Positions 17,037-25,872 of a stretch of DNA of 52,947 nucleotides are shown here, one piece after another. Made by a program: the position numbers and the translations under genes. The stretch covers positions 1-52,947 of the forward strand of contig DATMGE010000040.1 of assembly GCA_035555795.1 (NCBI GenBank). Reading direction: 5' to 3'. The stretch comes from RCIO01 sp035555795 (lineage in GTDB: Bacteria; Pseudomonadota; Alphaproteobacteria; Rhizobiales; Rhizobiaceae). Numbering within the stretch: the first letter of the stretch is position 1; every line of letters begins with the position of its first letter. A model generated the notes under the pieces. The model was not told the origin of the DNA. It saw only the letters and a program-made list of their open reading frames with translations, and searched no databases.

Positions 17037-18017
17037 TCACACGATGAGGACAGGCGCCCCGGCGGTGCGGCGCGCCTCCATGTCGGCATGGGCGCGGTCG
17101 GATTCGGCGAGCGGATAGCGCGCTCCGACCTCGAGCCTGATGTCGCCGCGCGCGGCTGCCTCGAAAAAGGCCTGCGCCGCGGCCATATATTCGGACCGGT
17201 CGGCGATATAGCTCACCAGCGTGGGGCGCGAGACGATCAGCGACTTGCGGTGCAGCATCTGGAGCGGGAAGGGCTCGACCGAACCGGAGGCAGTGCCGAA
17301 ATTGATGATCATGCCGCGCGGCTTCAGGACCTCCAGCGAGGGCATGAACGTGTCGCGGCCGACGGCATCGTAGACGACCTCGACACCCTTGCCCTTTGTG
17401 ATTTCCATGGTGCGCGCGACGAAATCCTCGCGCGTATAGACGATGGCGTGGTCGCAGCCATTGGCGCGCGCCAGTTCGGCCTTTTCGTCGCTGCCGACCG
17501 TGCCGATGACGGTGGCGCCCAGCGCCTTCGCCCATTGGCAGCCGATCACGCCGACGCCTCCGGCCGCCGCGTGCCACAGCACGGTCTGGCCGGGCTTCAC
17601 CTGAAACAGGCGTCGGACCAGATATTCGCAGGTCAGCCCGCGTAGCAATGTCGCCGCCGCCAGCTCCTCGCCGAAACCCTCCGGCAGCTTCACCAGCCGG
17701 TCGGCCGGCACCAGCCGCGCCTCGGCATAGCCGCCGAGCAGGCCGACATAGGCGACGCGATCCCCCGGCGCGACATCGCCGACGCCTTCGCCGACCGCCT
17801 CCACCACGCCTGCGCCCTGCAGGCCGATGGGCGAAGGGAGCGGCGGTCCCTCATGGATGCCCTGGCCGCCGCGAAGATAGATGTCGGCATAGTTCACGCC
17901 GGCCGCCGTCTGGCGGATCAGCGCCTCGCCGGGACCGGGCGCGGCGATGTCCGTCTCTTCCAGACGCAGCACTTCCGGCCCGCCATATTCATGAAAGAAA
18001 ACCGCTCTGGTGCGCAT
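17037..18017 (-). CDS. NADPH:quinone oxidoreductase (zinc-independent MDR family)
   Basis: A 326-residue medium-chain dehydrogenase/reductase. The N-terminal GroES-like domain has VNYADIYLRGG, the quinone-reductase form that lacks zinc-binding cysteines. The Rossmann domain carries the nucleotide motif AAAGGVGVIGCQWAKALGA (about residues 145-163), and YDAVGRDTF follows. It reduces quinones or enals with NADPH in the cytosol. The start at 18017 is set by GGGAGGGG six bases upstream. It probably stands alone. Confidence 0.92.
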   Translation of the reverse strand: MRTRAVFFHEYGGPEVLRLEETDIAAPGPGEALIRQTAAGVNYADIYLRGGQGIHEGPPLPSPIGLQGAGVVEAVGEGVGDVAPGDRVAYVGLLGGYAEARLVPADRLVKLPEGFGEELAAATLLRGLTCEYLVRRLFQVKPGQTVLWHAAAGGVGVIGCQWAKALGATVIGTVGSDEKAELARANGCDHAIVYTREDFVARTMEITKGKGVEVVYDAVGRDTFMPSLEVLKPRGMIINFGTASGSVEPFPLQMLHRKSLIVSRPTLVSYIADRSEYMAAAQAFFEAAARGDIRLEVGARYPLAESDRAHADMEARRTAGAPVLIV

Positions 18018-18113
18018 GACCATCCCCTCCCGGTGCATCCCGCCGGCCATGACGGCGCATGCGGGCGGATTTCTCTATCACCGATCGGTGGGCAGGCACC
18101 ATGGGACCGCCCG

Positions 18114-19121
18114 TCAGGCGGCAGGCTGGCCGCGCATCCGCCTGACGACGGGCATCACGATCCGGCCGATCAGCAAGGCGAGCACAAGACCGAGGGCAAC
18201 GCCGAAGACGCCGTCGAGGGCGGCGGTGACGATCCATTCGACGGCGGCATGGAAGCGCGGCACCGCATCGGCGGCCTGCTGCGCCAGCCCCTCGATCGCA
18301 TGGGCGATCGTGCCGTAGCCCAATGTCGCGAGACCGTGCACCACGATCGAGCCGCCGACCCAGAGCATGGCCGCCGTCCCGATCGTGGAGATGGCGGTCA
18401 TGAGGCCCGGCATTCCCTTGACGATGCCGCGTCCGAGCGCGCGGGTGGTGCGCAGGCGGCCGGCCTGCGCCATGACCAGCCCGGCATCGTCGGCCTTCAC
18501 CAGCAGCGCCACAGCGCCATAGACCAGGGCGGTGATGCCGATGGCGACCAGCGCCAGCACCACGCCGCGTGTCAGTACGCCGGTCGCCTCGATGGCAGCG
18601 AGCGCGATCGTCATGATCTCGGCGGAGAGGATGAAATCCGTCTTGATGGCGCCGGCCACGCGCTCTTCCTCCAGCCTCGCCGCGTCGAGCGTCTGCGGCG
18701 CATGCGTCTCCTCGGCCGCATGCGGCATGAATGAATGGAGGACTTTCTCCGCGCCCTCGAAGCAGAGATAGGAGCCGCCCAGCATCAGCAGCGGCGTCAT
18801 CAGCCATGGTGCAAAGGCGTCAAGCAGCAGGGCCAGCGGCAGAAGGATGACCAGCTTGTTGAAGGCCGAGCCGCGGGCGATCTTCCATACGATCGGCAAT
18901 TCGCGGGCGGCTGGAAGGTTCTGGACGTATTTCGGCGTTACGGCCGTGTCGTCGATCACCACGCCCAGCGATTTGGCGCCGGCCTTGGCCGTGTCGTCGA
19001 TCACCGAGGCCGCGACCTTCACGCCAACGCGCGAGGCCTGCGCGGCGACATCGTCGACCTGCGCGGCCGCAAGTTTCGCCAGCGCGGCGACATCGTCAAG
19101 AAGGGCAAGCAGACCGCTCAT
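18114..19121 (-). CDS. DUF808 inner-membrane protein (YedI-like)
   Basis: A 335-residue membrane protein beginning MSGLLALLDDVAALAKLAAA, the invariant DUF808 opening, followed by DDTAVTPKYVQN. About eight to ten hydrophobic segments follow from residue 95 (LVILLPLALLLDAFAPWL, ADIMTIALAAIEA and later helices). Function in this family is unknown; a membrane transport or stress role is often assumed. Length is normal. Confidence 0.9.
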   Translation of the reverse strand: MSGLLALLDDVAALAKLAAAQVDDVAAQASRVGVKVAASVIDDTAKAGAKSLGVVIDDTAVTPKYVQNLPAARELPIVWKIARGSAFNKLVILLPLALLLDAFAPWLMTPLLMLGGSYLCFEGAEKVLHSFMPHAAEETHAPQTLDAARLEEERVAGAIKTDFILSAEIMTIALAAIEATGVLTRGVVLALVAIGITALVYGAVALLVKADDAGLVMAQAGRLRTTRALGRGIVKGMPGLMTAISTIGTAAMLWVGGSIVVHGLATLGYGTIAHAIEGLAQQAADAVPRFHAAVEWIVTAALDGVFGVALGLVLALLIGRIVMPVVRRMRGQPAA

Positions 19122-19292
19122 GGCTTACGACAATCCTGTTCGGGGGCCTGTTCCGGGATCTGTTCCGGTGCAATGCGCCTCGCCTGCCGCCCTACAATGA
19201 AGCGACAAAGGGAATATGTCATCCAGTCCGGCGCCTGGCGATGAAATAGTCGGCAAGGCGCGGGGCCGTGTCCGGCAGCGGCGTGGGCAGCC

Positions 19293-20165
19293 TTACAGGC
19301 CGACCTTTGCCAGAAGGCGTTCGGCCTGTGCCAGGTGCAGCCGCTCGACCATGCGGCCTTCCAGCCGGATGACGCCCTTTCCGGCGTTTTCGGGCAAGGC
19401 GAAGGCTGCGGCGATGGCCTGCGCCTCGGCGATCTCGTCCGGCGCCGGCGAGAAGGCTGCATTGGCAGGGTCGATCTGTGCCGGATGGATCAGCGTCTTG
19501 CCGTCGAAGCCCAGATTGCGGCCCTCGGCGCATTCGCGGGCGAAAGCGTCGAGATCGCGAAAATCATTGCTGACGCCGTCAAGGACATCGAGCCCGCCGG
19601 CGCGTGCCGCAAGCACCATCTGGAGCAGCCAGGGCATCAAATAGCGGCGGTCCGGCGTGGCGCGCACGCCGGTATCCTTGACCAGATCATTGGTGCCGGC
19701 GACGAAACAGGCGAGGCGGGTGGCATTGTCGCGGCCGAGCTCGGCGATGGGACCGATATTGAGCATGGCCTTGGGCGTCTCGATCATCGTCCACAGAGCG
19801 AGGTTGCGCCCGGCATCCATGTCGTCGAGCGCCTCGTCGGCCTCCTTCACGTCGCGCGGCGTGTCGATCTTCGGCAGCAGGATCGCATGCGGCCGGCAGG
19901 CGCGCATGGCGATCAGGTCTTCCGTGCCCCATTCGGTGGAAAGGGCGTTGATGCGCACCACGATCTCGACGCGCTCGGGACGGTTCTGTTCGAGAAAGGC
20001 GCGCAGGCGCTCGCGCGCATCCGCCTTGGCCTCCGGTGCGACGGCATCCTCGAGATCGAAGATCACGCAGTCGCAGGCCAGCGAGGGTAGCTTGGCCAGC
20101 GCCTTCTCATTGGTCGCGGGCATGTAGAGGACGGAACGGCGGGGACGTGAGGGCATGGTCGACAT
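19293..20165 (-). CDS. CitE-like CoA ester lyase (HpcH/HpaI aldolase family)
   Basis: A 290-residue TIM-barrel protein beginning MSTMPSRPRRSVLYMPA, with DCVIFDLEDAVAPEAK (Mg-binding Asp and Glu), VRINAL, a catalytic-Glu strand at TMIETPKAMLN, and the C-terminal GKTLIHPAQI. These are the marks of malyl-CoA, citramalyl-CoA or beta-methylmalyl-CoA lyases acting alone, not the citrate lyase complex. Several ATGs lie upstream; 20165 is chosen as closest to the family start, without a strong ribosome site. About 170 bases after it hold nothing recognisable. Confidence 0.88.
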   Translation of the reverse strand: MSTMPSRPRRSVLYMPATNEKALAKLPSLACDCVIFDLEDAVAPEAKADARERLRAFLEQNRPERVEIVVRINALSTEWGTEDLIAMRACRPHAILLPKIDTPRDVKEADEALDDMDAGRNLALWTMIETPKAMLNIGPIAELGRDNATRLACFVAGTNDLVKDTGVRATPDRRYLMPWLLQMVLAARAGGLDVLDGVSNDFRDLDAFARECAEGRNLGFDGKTLIHPAQIDPANAAFSPAPDEIAEAQAIAAAFALPENAGKGVIRLEGRMVERLHLAQAERLLAKVGL

Positions 20166-20409
20166 GGATGTTCTCATGCCGCCTGCCACGCCCTGGCGCA
20201 AGGGAAAGTTGCCTGTCCGCTGGAGCATGGCCGGCGCTTGAAACGCCACGATGCAGCCTCTATGTGATGCGCGGGCCCGGAAGCGCCTGCCGCCCGCGGC
20301 TCATGCCTGGTGAAGCTTCCGACATGCGGTTTCCTGTCCAAGGACGGCCGAAACGGCAATGCGGGCTCCCGTTCCACTTCCCTGCCGTTCGCACAGCCAG
20401 GAACAGAGC

Positions 20410-20850
20410 ATGACAAACATATCGACCGACTACAAAACACAGGCCAAACGGCTGCGGACCGCGCTCGCCGATGAGGGGATCGCCATATCCCACGGCAGGG
20501 CGCTGGAACTGGTGGCGCGCCAGCACGGCATGCGCGACTGGAACACGCTCGCCGCCGCGAACGACCGCCCGACTGAAGCCGCACCGTCGGCCGCGCCCTT
20601 CGCCGTCGGCGACCGGGTGGCCGGCACGTTCAACGGCAAGCCGGCGCAGGGCCGCATCATCGGCATGGCCGAGACCATCAAGCCCACCCTGTGGCGGACC
20701 ATCGTGAAATTCGATCCGCCGGTGGATGTCGTCACCTCCGAGCTCTTCTCGTCGGAGCGGCGGCGCATCGAGATGGTCATTGGCGCCGATGGCTGCTCGC
20801 GGCGGCTGACCGGCACCGAAACCGGCGTGATGGCGCTGGCGCGCGCATGA
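20410..20850 (+). CDS. glyoxalase superfamily-type small protein
   Basis: A 146-residue protein beginning MTNISTDYKTQAKRLRTALA. The N-terminal helix pair ISHGRALELVARQHGMRDWN is the signature of proteins annotated as glyoxalase superfamily with an uncharacterised N-terminal domain. The C-terminal half (DRVAGTFNGKPAQGRIIGM) looks like a small beta barrel. No metal-binding glyoxalase motif is complete, so catalytic activity is doubtful. A terminator hairpin follows immediately. Confidence 0.75.
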   Translation: MTNISTDYKTQAKRLRTALADEGIAISHGRALELVARQHGMRDWNTLAAANDRPTEAAPSAAPFAVGDRVAGTFNGKPAQGRIIGMAETIKPTLWRTIVKFDPPVDVVTSELFSSERRRIEMVIGADGCSRRLTGTETGVMALARA

Positions 20851-20854
20851 CGCG

Positions 20855-20892
20855 AAGGGCGGCCGCCCCGACCCCCTGGGTGGCCGCCCTTT
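20855..20892 (+). terminator. rho-independent terminator
   Basis: A 10-bp stem, AAGGGCGGCC (20855-20864) with GGCCGCCCTT (20882-20891), around a 17-base loop, followed by TTGATTTG. It separates the preceding gene from leuD. Confidence 0.65.
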
Positions 20893-20955
20893 GATTTGTG
20901 AGGCGTGTGGGTGTAAGGGCAACACATCTCTTTCAGCCACCCAACAGGCGAGCCA

Positions 20956-21561
20956 ATGGACAAGTTCACCAAACTCACCGGCGTCGCGGCGCCGATGCCG
21001 ATCGTCAATGTCGACACCGACATGATCATCCCGAAGGACTATCTGAAGACGATCAAGCGCACGGGCCTTGGCGTCGGTCTCTTCGCCGAGATGCGGTACA
21101 ATGAGGATGGGTCCGAGAATCCCGGCTTCGTGCTCAACAAGCCGGCCTATCGCAACGCCCAGATCCTCGTCGCGGGCGACAATTTCGGCTGCGGCTCGAG
21201 CCGCGAGCATGCGCCCTGGGCGCTGCTCGATTTCGGCATCCGCTGCGTGATCTCCACCAGCTTCGCCGACATCTTCTACAATAACTGCTTCAAGAACGGC
21301 ATCCTGCCGATCACTGTCAGCCAGGAAGAACTCGACAAGCTGATGGACGATGCCGAGCGCGGTGCCAATGCGACGCTGACGGTTGATCTGGAAGCCTGCG
21401 AGATCCGTGGCCCCGATGGCGGCGTCATCACCTTCTCGCTCGACGAGTTCAAGCGCCACTGCCTGCTCAACGGGCTCGACGATATCGGCCTGACGATGGA
21501 GAAGGCGCCGGAGATAGCGAGCTTCGAGGGCCGCTACGCCGAAAGCAGGCCCTGGGCCTGA
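20956..21561 (+). CDS. leuD: 3-isopropylmalate dehydratase small subunit
   Basis: A 201-residue LeuD, the swivel domain that with LeuC isomerises 2- to 3-isopropylmalate in leucine synthesis. It has NVDTDMIIPKDYLKTIKRTG near the N-terminus and the active-site loop DNFGCGSSREHAPWAL at about residues 75-90. GGCGAG precedes the start. leuC is not in the window, as is usual in Rhizobiales. It overlaps the next gene by one base (ATGA). Confidence 0.97.
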   Translation: MDKFTKLTGVAAPMPIVNVDTDMIIPKDYLKTIKRTGLGVGLFAEMRYNEDGSENPGFVLNKPAYRNAQILVAGDNFGCGSSREHAPWALLDFGIRCVISTSFADIFYNNCFKNGILPITVSQEELDKLMDDAERGANATLTVDLEACEIRGPDGGVITFSLDEFKRHCLLNGLDDIGLTMEKAPEIASFEGRYAESRPWA

Positions 21562-22397
21562 TGAGGGCAGAGCTCCTCCGCTCCCTGATCGCGGCGGCAG
21601 TCATTGCCGCTGCGGCTCCCGCAGCACAGGCCCAGCAGGACGGGACGGGTGAGCCCGTTCCCTTCGCGGGCGGGCAGTTCACAATCACCGAGACAGCGGA
21701 TGCCGAGAAGGTTCTGTCCTTCGACGGGCGAGAGATCGCCCGCGACTATTTCGTCATGTTCGATCGGATCGTGGACGTGGCCGGAGTGAAGGTTGCGCTG
21801 TTCGAGGTCGGTCCGGGCGGCAATGCCTGCGGGCCGAATACGCTGATCGCCTGGCAGCCGGAGGGCGGCGCCTTGCAAACGGCGAAGGCAGGCGAGGATT
21901 GCGGCTCGCCGCCGGCCTCGATCAGCACCGACGCGATCCATTTCGTGCCCTATCTGATGCCGGGCGAAAGCCGGCCCCTTCAGGCCTGGAGCCCCGATGG
22001 CGGGCTGAAGATCGCCGGCATCCTCCAGTTCACGCCGCAGCCCGGCAGCAACTGGGCGGATCTCGACCCGGCTGCGCTGACCTATCCGGTGGAGATATTC
22101 TCCAATGCCGATGTCTATGAAGCCAGCCGGGCGCTTCTGGGCGAGCGCCTTGGCGACGTGGCGACCGGCCTGTCGGTGAGCGGCGGACTGGAGCGGCTGC
22201 CATCCGGCATCTTTACCGCCAGTGGCTGCGTGCCGCATGCCTGCGGCATATCGGACGCCTTCATGGCGGTGGACGTGGCGGGGAGAAAGCTCTGGTTTGC
22301 GCAGCAGGCGGAGGGCGACACGCCGGACATGTGGCCGAAGGCCGGTGAGTGGCCGGCCGAGGTGCATGAGGCCATGACCGTCGCGCTGGGGCGCTGA
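21561..22397 (+). CDS. secreted hypothetical protein coupled to leuD
   Basis: A 278-residue protein with a clear Sec signal (LLRSLIAAAVIAAAAPAAQA, cleaved before QQDG). The mature part has two cysteine pairs (NACGPN with EDCGSP, and SGCVPHACG) and ends EAMTVALGR. I do not recognise the family. Its start overlaps the leuD stop as ATGA, so it is translated with leuD, yet it is periplasmic and so cannot be a leucine enzyme. Similar genes sit between leuD and leuB in relatives, as far as I recall. Confidence 0.8.
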   Translation: MRAELLRSLIAAAVIAAAAPAAQAQQDGTGEPVPFAGGQFTITETADAEKVLSFDGREIARDYFVMFDRIVDVAGVKVALFEVGPGGNACGPNTLIAWQPEGGALQTAKAGEDCGSPPASISTDAIHFVPYLMPGESRPLQAWSPDGGLKIAGILQFTPQPGSNWADLDPAALTYPVEIFSNADVYEASRALLGERLGDVATGLSVSGGLERLPSGIFTASGCVPHACGISDAFMAVDVAGRKLWFAQQAEGDTPDMWPKAGEWPAEVHEAMTVALGR

Positions 22398-22399
22398 TC

Positions 22400-22780
22400 G
22401 TGGCACGGCGGCTCATTTCCACCGGGTCGCCCTTCGAGAAGGAAGCCGGCTATTCGCGTGCCGTCGCGGATGGCGATTTCTGCTTTGTGGCCGGCACGAC
22501 CGGCTACGACTATGCCAGCATGACGATGCCCGATGACGTGGAGGCGCAGGCACGCAATGCGCTGGCCACGATCGGCCGCGCTTTGGCGGAAGCGGGTTTC
22601 GGCATGGAGGATGTGGTGCGTGCCCGCTATTACGTCACCGACCGCGCCTATGTCGCGGCGGTCTATCGTGCCGTCGGCGAGGTTTTCGGCGCGATCCGGC
22701 CTGCTGCGACTCTGCTGGTCTGCGGTCTCGCCGAGCCGGAGATGAAGGTCGAGATCGAGGTGACGGCGCGGCGGCGTTGA
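22400..22780 (+). CDS. RidA family protein (Rid/YjgF)
   Basis: A 126-residue protein starting with GTG (MARRLISTGSPFEKEAGYSR). The core has FVAGTTGYDY, DVVRARYYVTD, and the C-terminal PAATLLVCGL and MKVEIEVTA, as in Rid proteins. Canonical RidA has Arg in the R-x-T/C-V motif for imine hydrolysis; here PAATLLVC lacks that Arg, placing it in another Rid subgroup (Rid4-7 type), probably not an enamine deaminase. It follows the secreted protein by two bases in the leu operon. Confidence 0.85.
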   Translation: MARRLISTGSPFEKEAGYSRAVADGDFCFVAGTTGYDYASMTMPDDVEAQARNALATIGRALAEAGFGMEDVVRARYYVTDRAYVAAVYRAVGEVFGAIRPAATLLVCGLAEPEMKVEIEVTARRR

Positions 22781-22855
22781 GTGCGCTTCCCCTTGCGCCG
22801 CAAACGACCTGCGTTTAGCAAGACGCCGATATTTCTCTGAAAGAGGGCTCCTGCA

Positions 22856-23965
22856 ATGGCATCGCGCAAACTCCTGCTTCTCCCCGGCGACGGTATCGGT
22901 CCGGAAGCCATGACCGAGGTGAAGAAGCTGGTCGCGGCGATGAATGCCGACGGCGCCGGCTTCGAGACTGAGGAAGGGCTGGTCGGCGGCTCGGCCTATG
23001 ACGCGCATGGCAAGTCGATCTCGGAAGCCGACATGGGCAAGGCGATGGCCGCCGATGCGGTGCTGTTCGGCGCGGTGGGCGGGCCGAAATGGGACGGCGT
23101 GCCCTATGAGGTGCGCCCGGAGGCGGGCCTGCTGCGCCTGCGCAAGGACATGGAACTCTTCGCCAATCTGCGTCCGGCGATCTGCTATCCGGCGCTCGCC
23201 TCGTCCTCCTCGCTGAAGCCCGAAGTGGTCGAGGGGCTGGATATCCTGATCGTGCGCGAGCTGACCGGCGGCGTCTATTTCGGCGAGCCGAAGGAGATCA
23301 TCGACCTCGGCAACGGCCAGAAGCGCGGCATCGACACGCAGGTCTACGATACGTTCGAGATCGAGCGCATTTCCGGCGTGGCCTTCGAGCTGGCGCGCAC
23401 CCGCGCCAACAAGGTCTGCTCGATGGAAAAGAACAATGTCATGAAGTCGGGCGTGCTGTGGAAGGAAGTCGTTTCCGCCACGCACAAGGCGAAATATTCC
23501 GACGTGGAACTCACCCATATGCTGGCCGATGCCGGCGGCATGCAGCTGGTGCGCTGGCCCAAGCAGTTCGACGTGATCGTCACCGACAACCTCTTCGGCG
23601 ACATGCTGTCGGACGTGGCGGCGATGCTGACCGGCTCGCTCGGCATGCTGCCCTCCGCCTCGCTCGGCGCGCCGGATGCGAAGACGGGCGCGCGCAAGGC
23701 GCTCTATGAGCCGGTCCACGGCTCGGCGCCGGACATTGCCGGAACGGGTGCCGCCAACCCGATCGCCATGATCGCCTCCTTCGCCATGTGCCTGCGCTAT
23801 TCCTTCAACATGATCGCGGAAGCCGACCGGCTGGAGAAGGCCATCGCCGACGTGCTGGATGACGGGCTGCGGACGAAAGACATCGCCGCCAAGGGCGAAG
23901 CGACCGTCGGCACGACGCAGATGGGCGACGCGATCCTGGCGAAATACCGCGCACTCGCGGCTTAA
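22856..23965 (+). CDS. leuB: 3-isopropylmalate dehydrogenase
   Basis: A 369-residue LeuB catalysing NAD-dependent oxidative decarboxylation of 3-isopropylmalate. It begins MASRKLLLLPGDGIGPEAM. The substrate loop RLRKDMELFANLRP is near residue 95, the catalytic and metal part is VTDNLFGDMLSDVAAML at about 241-257, and the NAD motif EPVHGSAPDIAGTGAANPIA is at about 282-301. Length is typical. Confidence 0.97.
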   Translation: MASRKLLLLPGDGIGPEAMTEVKKLVAAMNADGAGFETEEGLVGGSAYDAHGKSISEADMGKAMAADAVLFGAVGGPKWDGVPYEVRPEAGLLRLRKDMELFANLRPAICYPALASSSSLKPEVVEGLDILIVRELTGGVYFGEPKEIIDLGNGQKRGIDTQVYDTFEIERISGVAFELARTRANKVCSMEKNNVMKSGVLWKEVVSATHKAKYSDVELTHMLADAGGMQLVRWPKQFDVIVTDNLFGDMLSDVAAMLTGSLGMLPSASLGAPDAKTGARKALYEPVHGSAPDIAGTGAANPIAMIASFAMCLRYSFNMIAEADRLEKAIADVLDDGLRTKDIAAKGEATVGTTQMGDAILAKYRALAA

Positions 23966-23987
23966 GAGAACAAAGCGGCGGCCCGGA

Positions 23988-24548
23988 TCAGTTCTGGTCG
24001 GGGCCGCCGAGTTTCTGCACGTTCACATGCATGATGCGCAGGGCGCTGAGCACGGTGGCCCTGTCCTGCGGCGCAAGCCCGTCGAGCAGGACGCGTTCCC
24101 GCTCCAGCGCGATGGCGATGATCTCGGCGTGCAGCGCCTGCCCCTTCCCGTTCAGCCACCAGATCTTGCGGCGCGGGTCGCGCGGAAATTCCTCGTAATC
24201 GACATAGCCGCCCCGATACAGCTTGGTCAGGGCGCGGCTGGTCGCGGCCTTGTCGAGCGCCACGATCTCGCAGATGCGCGCGGCCGGTATGCGCGGCTCG
24301 ATCGCCAGCATGGCGGCGACGCGCCATTCCACGACGCCGACGCCGAAGCGCTGCAGGTAGAGCTGCGAGGAGCCACTGTTGAGCGCATTGTTGATCGAGG
24401 TGATGAAGTAGGGAATGTAGTTTTCGAGGTCGAGGACGACATGTCCTTCCATAACCTTCGACGAGCCGGGCATGCCCTCGGGGGCCGATACGGTTGATGG
24501 AACCGCGTCGATCTCGATGCCACGTTCTGCCCTGCCCATCGGCGACAT
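23988..24548 (-). CDS. MarR family regulator (paralogue 1)
   Basis: A 186-residue MarR protein with a long N-terminal extension before VVLDLENYIPYFITSINNAL. The winged helix spans about residues 75-140 (VEWRVAAMLAIEPRIPA, RICEIVALDKAATSRALTKL, then the wing EEFPRDPRRKIWWL). It resembles the MarR at 31775 closely in the segments LDLENYIP/IDLDNYFP and RFGVGVVEWR/RYGIGIEAWR. It ends close to leuB, convergent. Its neighbour on the same strand, about 70 bases upstream, is the P450. Effector likely an aromatic acid or CoA ester, by family habit. Confidence 0.9.
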   Translation of the reverse strand: MSPMGRAERGIEIDAVPSTVSAPEGMPGSSKVMEGHVVLDLENYIPYFITSINNALNSGSSQLYLQRFGVGVVEWRVAAMLAIEPRIPAARICEIVALDKAATSRALTKLYRGGYVDYEEFPRDPRRKIWWLNGKGQALHAEIIAIALERERVLLDGLAPQDRATVLSALRIMHVNVQKLGGPDQN

Positions 24549-24619
24549 GTCTCCATCCTAACCGCCTCCGGTCTAGAACCTTCGGCAAGAGAGTGGAAGA
24601 CCGCCTGTCGATCGCTCAC

Positions 24620-25816
24620 TCAGGTAACGACCCGGATCGGGATGCGGCTGAAGGAACGCACGGTGTTGTTCAGATGGAACTCCACCTCGCCGGCGATCTC
24701 GAAACGCTTGATCCGCTTTGCCCAGGTCTGGAGCATCACCTCCGATTCGAGCTTGGCCACCATCTGGCCGACGCATTTGTGGATGCCGTGGCCGAAGCCG
24801 ATCTGGTCGCGGGCATCGCGGCGCACATCGAACCGTTCCGGATCGGCATAGTGGTCCGGGTCGCGGTTGGCGGCGGCCATGATCAGCAGGATCTTGCGGT
24901 CCTTCGGCAGGCGCACGCCGCCGAATTCGGTGTCTTCGGTGACGGTGCGGTAGAAGGTCTGCACCGGGCCGGCCCAGCGCACGATCTCGTCGAAGGCCGG
25001 CCGGATGAGCGATGGGTCCGAGCGGACGACGTCCCACTGGTCCGGATTGGTGGCGAAGGCATAGATGGAGGCGCTGAGCCCGGTGACGGTCGTGTCCAGG
25101 CCAGCCGTCAGCATGGAGCGCACGAGCACGCCGCCTTCGTCCTCGTCAAGGCGTCCGGCATCCACCATCGCATATATGTCGCGGCCAAAGCCCGGCCCGG
25201 TCAGCGAATCGCGCCGGGAACTGGCGAAGACGTAGTCGATCACCTGCTTCGCCGTCTCCGCCGATTTGCGGAAGCGCTCATTGTTGGGGCCGAATGAATT
25301 GAAGGCCATGTCGCCCCAGGGCAGCAGGTTCTCGCGGCCCTCGACCGGAAGGCCGACCGCATCCGGAAAGACCTTGAGCACGAAAGGCTCGGCCAGTTCC
25401 TTCACCGCGTCGAATTCGCCCTTGGCGATGAGGCCGTCGACCAGGCGTTCGGCCTCGGCGGTGAAGTCCTGCCGCATCCGCGCGACCGCGGGCATGGACA
25501 GGATGCGGTTCATGACGGTGCGCGTCTTATCGTGGATCGGCGGATCGACTTCGAGAAGCAGGCTGGCGGGCCTGAACTTGTTGCCCTTGCGCAAATCGTC
25601 CAGGCCGACGCCGGCGGCCGACGAGAAGCGCTGCCAGTCGCGCAGCGCTTCATGCACCTCGCGGTAGCGCGCGAAGGTGACCACGTCATATTTCGACAGG
25701 AGCACGGCGGGTCCGAGGCGGCGCAGCTCGGCATAGGCGTCATAGGGCCAGCGCAGCACGTCGGCGTCGTAGGGATCGATATCGGAGACCGGAAGCTGGT
25801 CAATCTCGAGGGCCAT
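24620..25816 (-). CDS. cytochrome P450, CYP199-like
   Basis: A 398-residue soluble P450. The oxygen-binding I-helix motif AGLDTT is at 238-243, the K-helix ExxR reads EIVR at 277-280, and the heme ligand Cys348 lies in FGHGIHKCVGQ. The segment VQTFYRTV and the run AAANRDP, with GIHKCVGQMVAKLE, recall CYP199 enzymes that O-demethylate para-methoxybenzoates; this is from memory. No ferredoxin or ferredoxin reductase is adjacent, so electrons must come from elsewhere. The start is fixed by GGAGGAAAT. It is second in an operon after an orphan TRAP binding protein and is separated from it by a strong hairpin. Confidence 0.92.
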   Translation of the reverse strand: MALEIDQLPVSDIDPYDADVLRWPYDAYAELRRLGPAVLLSKYDVVTFARYREVHEALRDWQRFSSAAGVGLDDLRKGNKFRPASLLLEVDPPIHDKTRTVMNRILSMPAVARMRQDFTAEAERLVDGLIAKGEFDAVKELAEPFVLKVFPDAVGLPVEGRENLLPWGDMAFNSFGPNNERFRKSAETAKQVIDYVFASSRRDSLTGPGFGRDIYAMVDAGRLDEDEGGVLVRSMLTAGLDTTVTGLSASIYAFATNPDQWDVVRSDPSLIRPAFDEIVRWAGPVQTFYRTVTEDTEFGGVRLPKDRKILLIMAAANRDPDHYADPERFDVRRDARDQIGFGHGIHKCVGQMVAKLESEVMLQTWAKRIKRFEIAGEVEFHLNNTVRSFSRIPIRVVT

Positions 25817-25839
25817 CGGGATTTCCTCCGCAGGCTGGA

Positions 25840-25864
25840 ACGGGCCCGGCATATGCGGGCCCGT
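25840..25864 (-). terminator. intercistronic hairpin after the orphan DctP gene
   Basis: Perfect arms ACGGGCCCG and CGGGCCCGT around a 7-base loop, with no U-run after it. It probably protects or partly terminates the binding-protein mRNA ahead of the P450. Confidence 0.6.
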
Positions 25865-25872
25865 CCGGCAGG

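Noticed and set aside
20893..20955. A leucine attenuator or riboswitch before leuD
   Set aside because: The 63-base gap is too short, shows no Leu-codon leader peptide, and the only hairpin belongs to the preceding gene.
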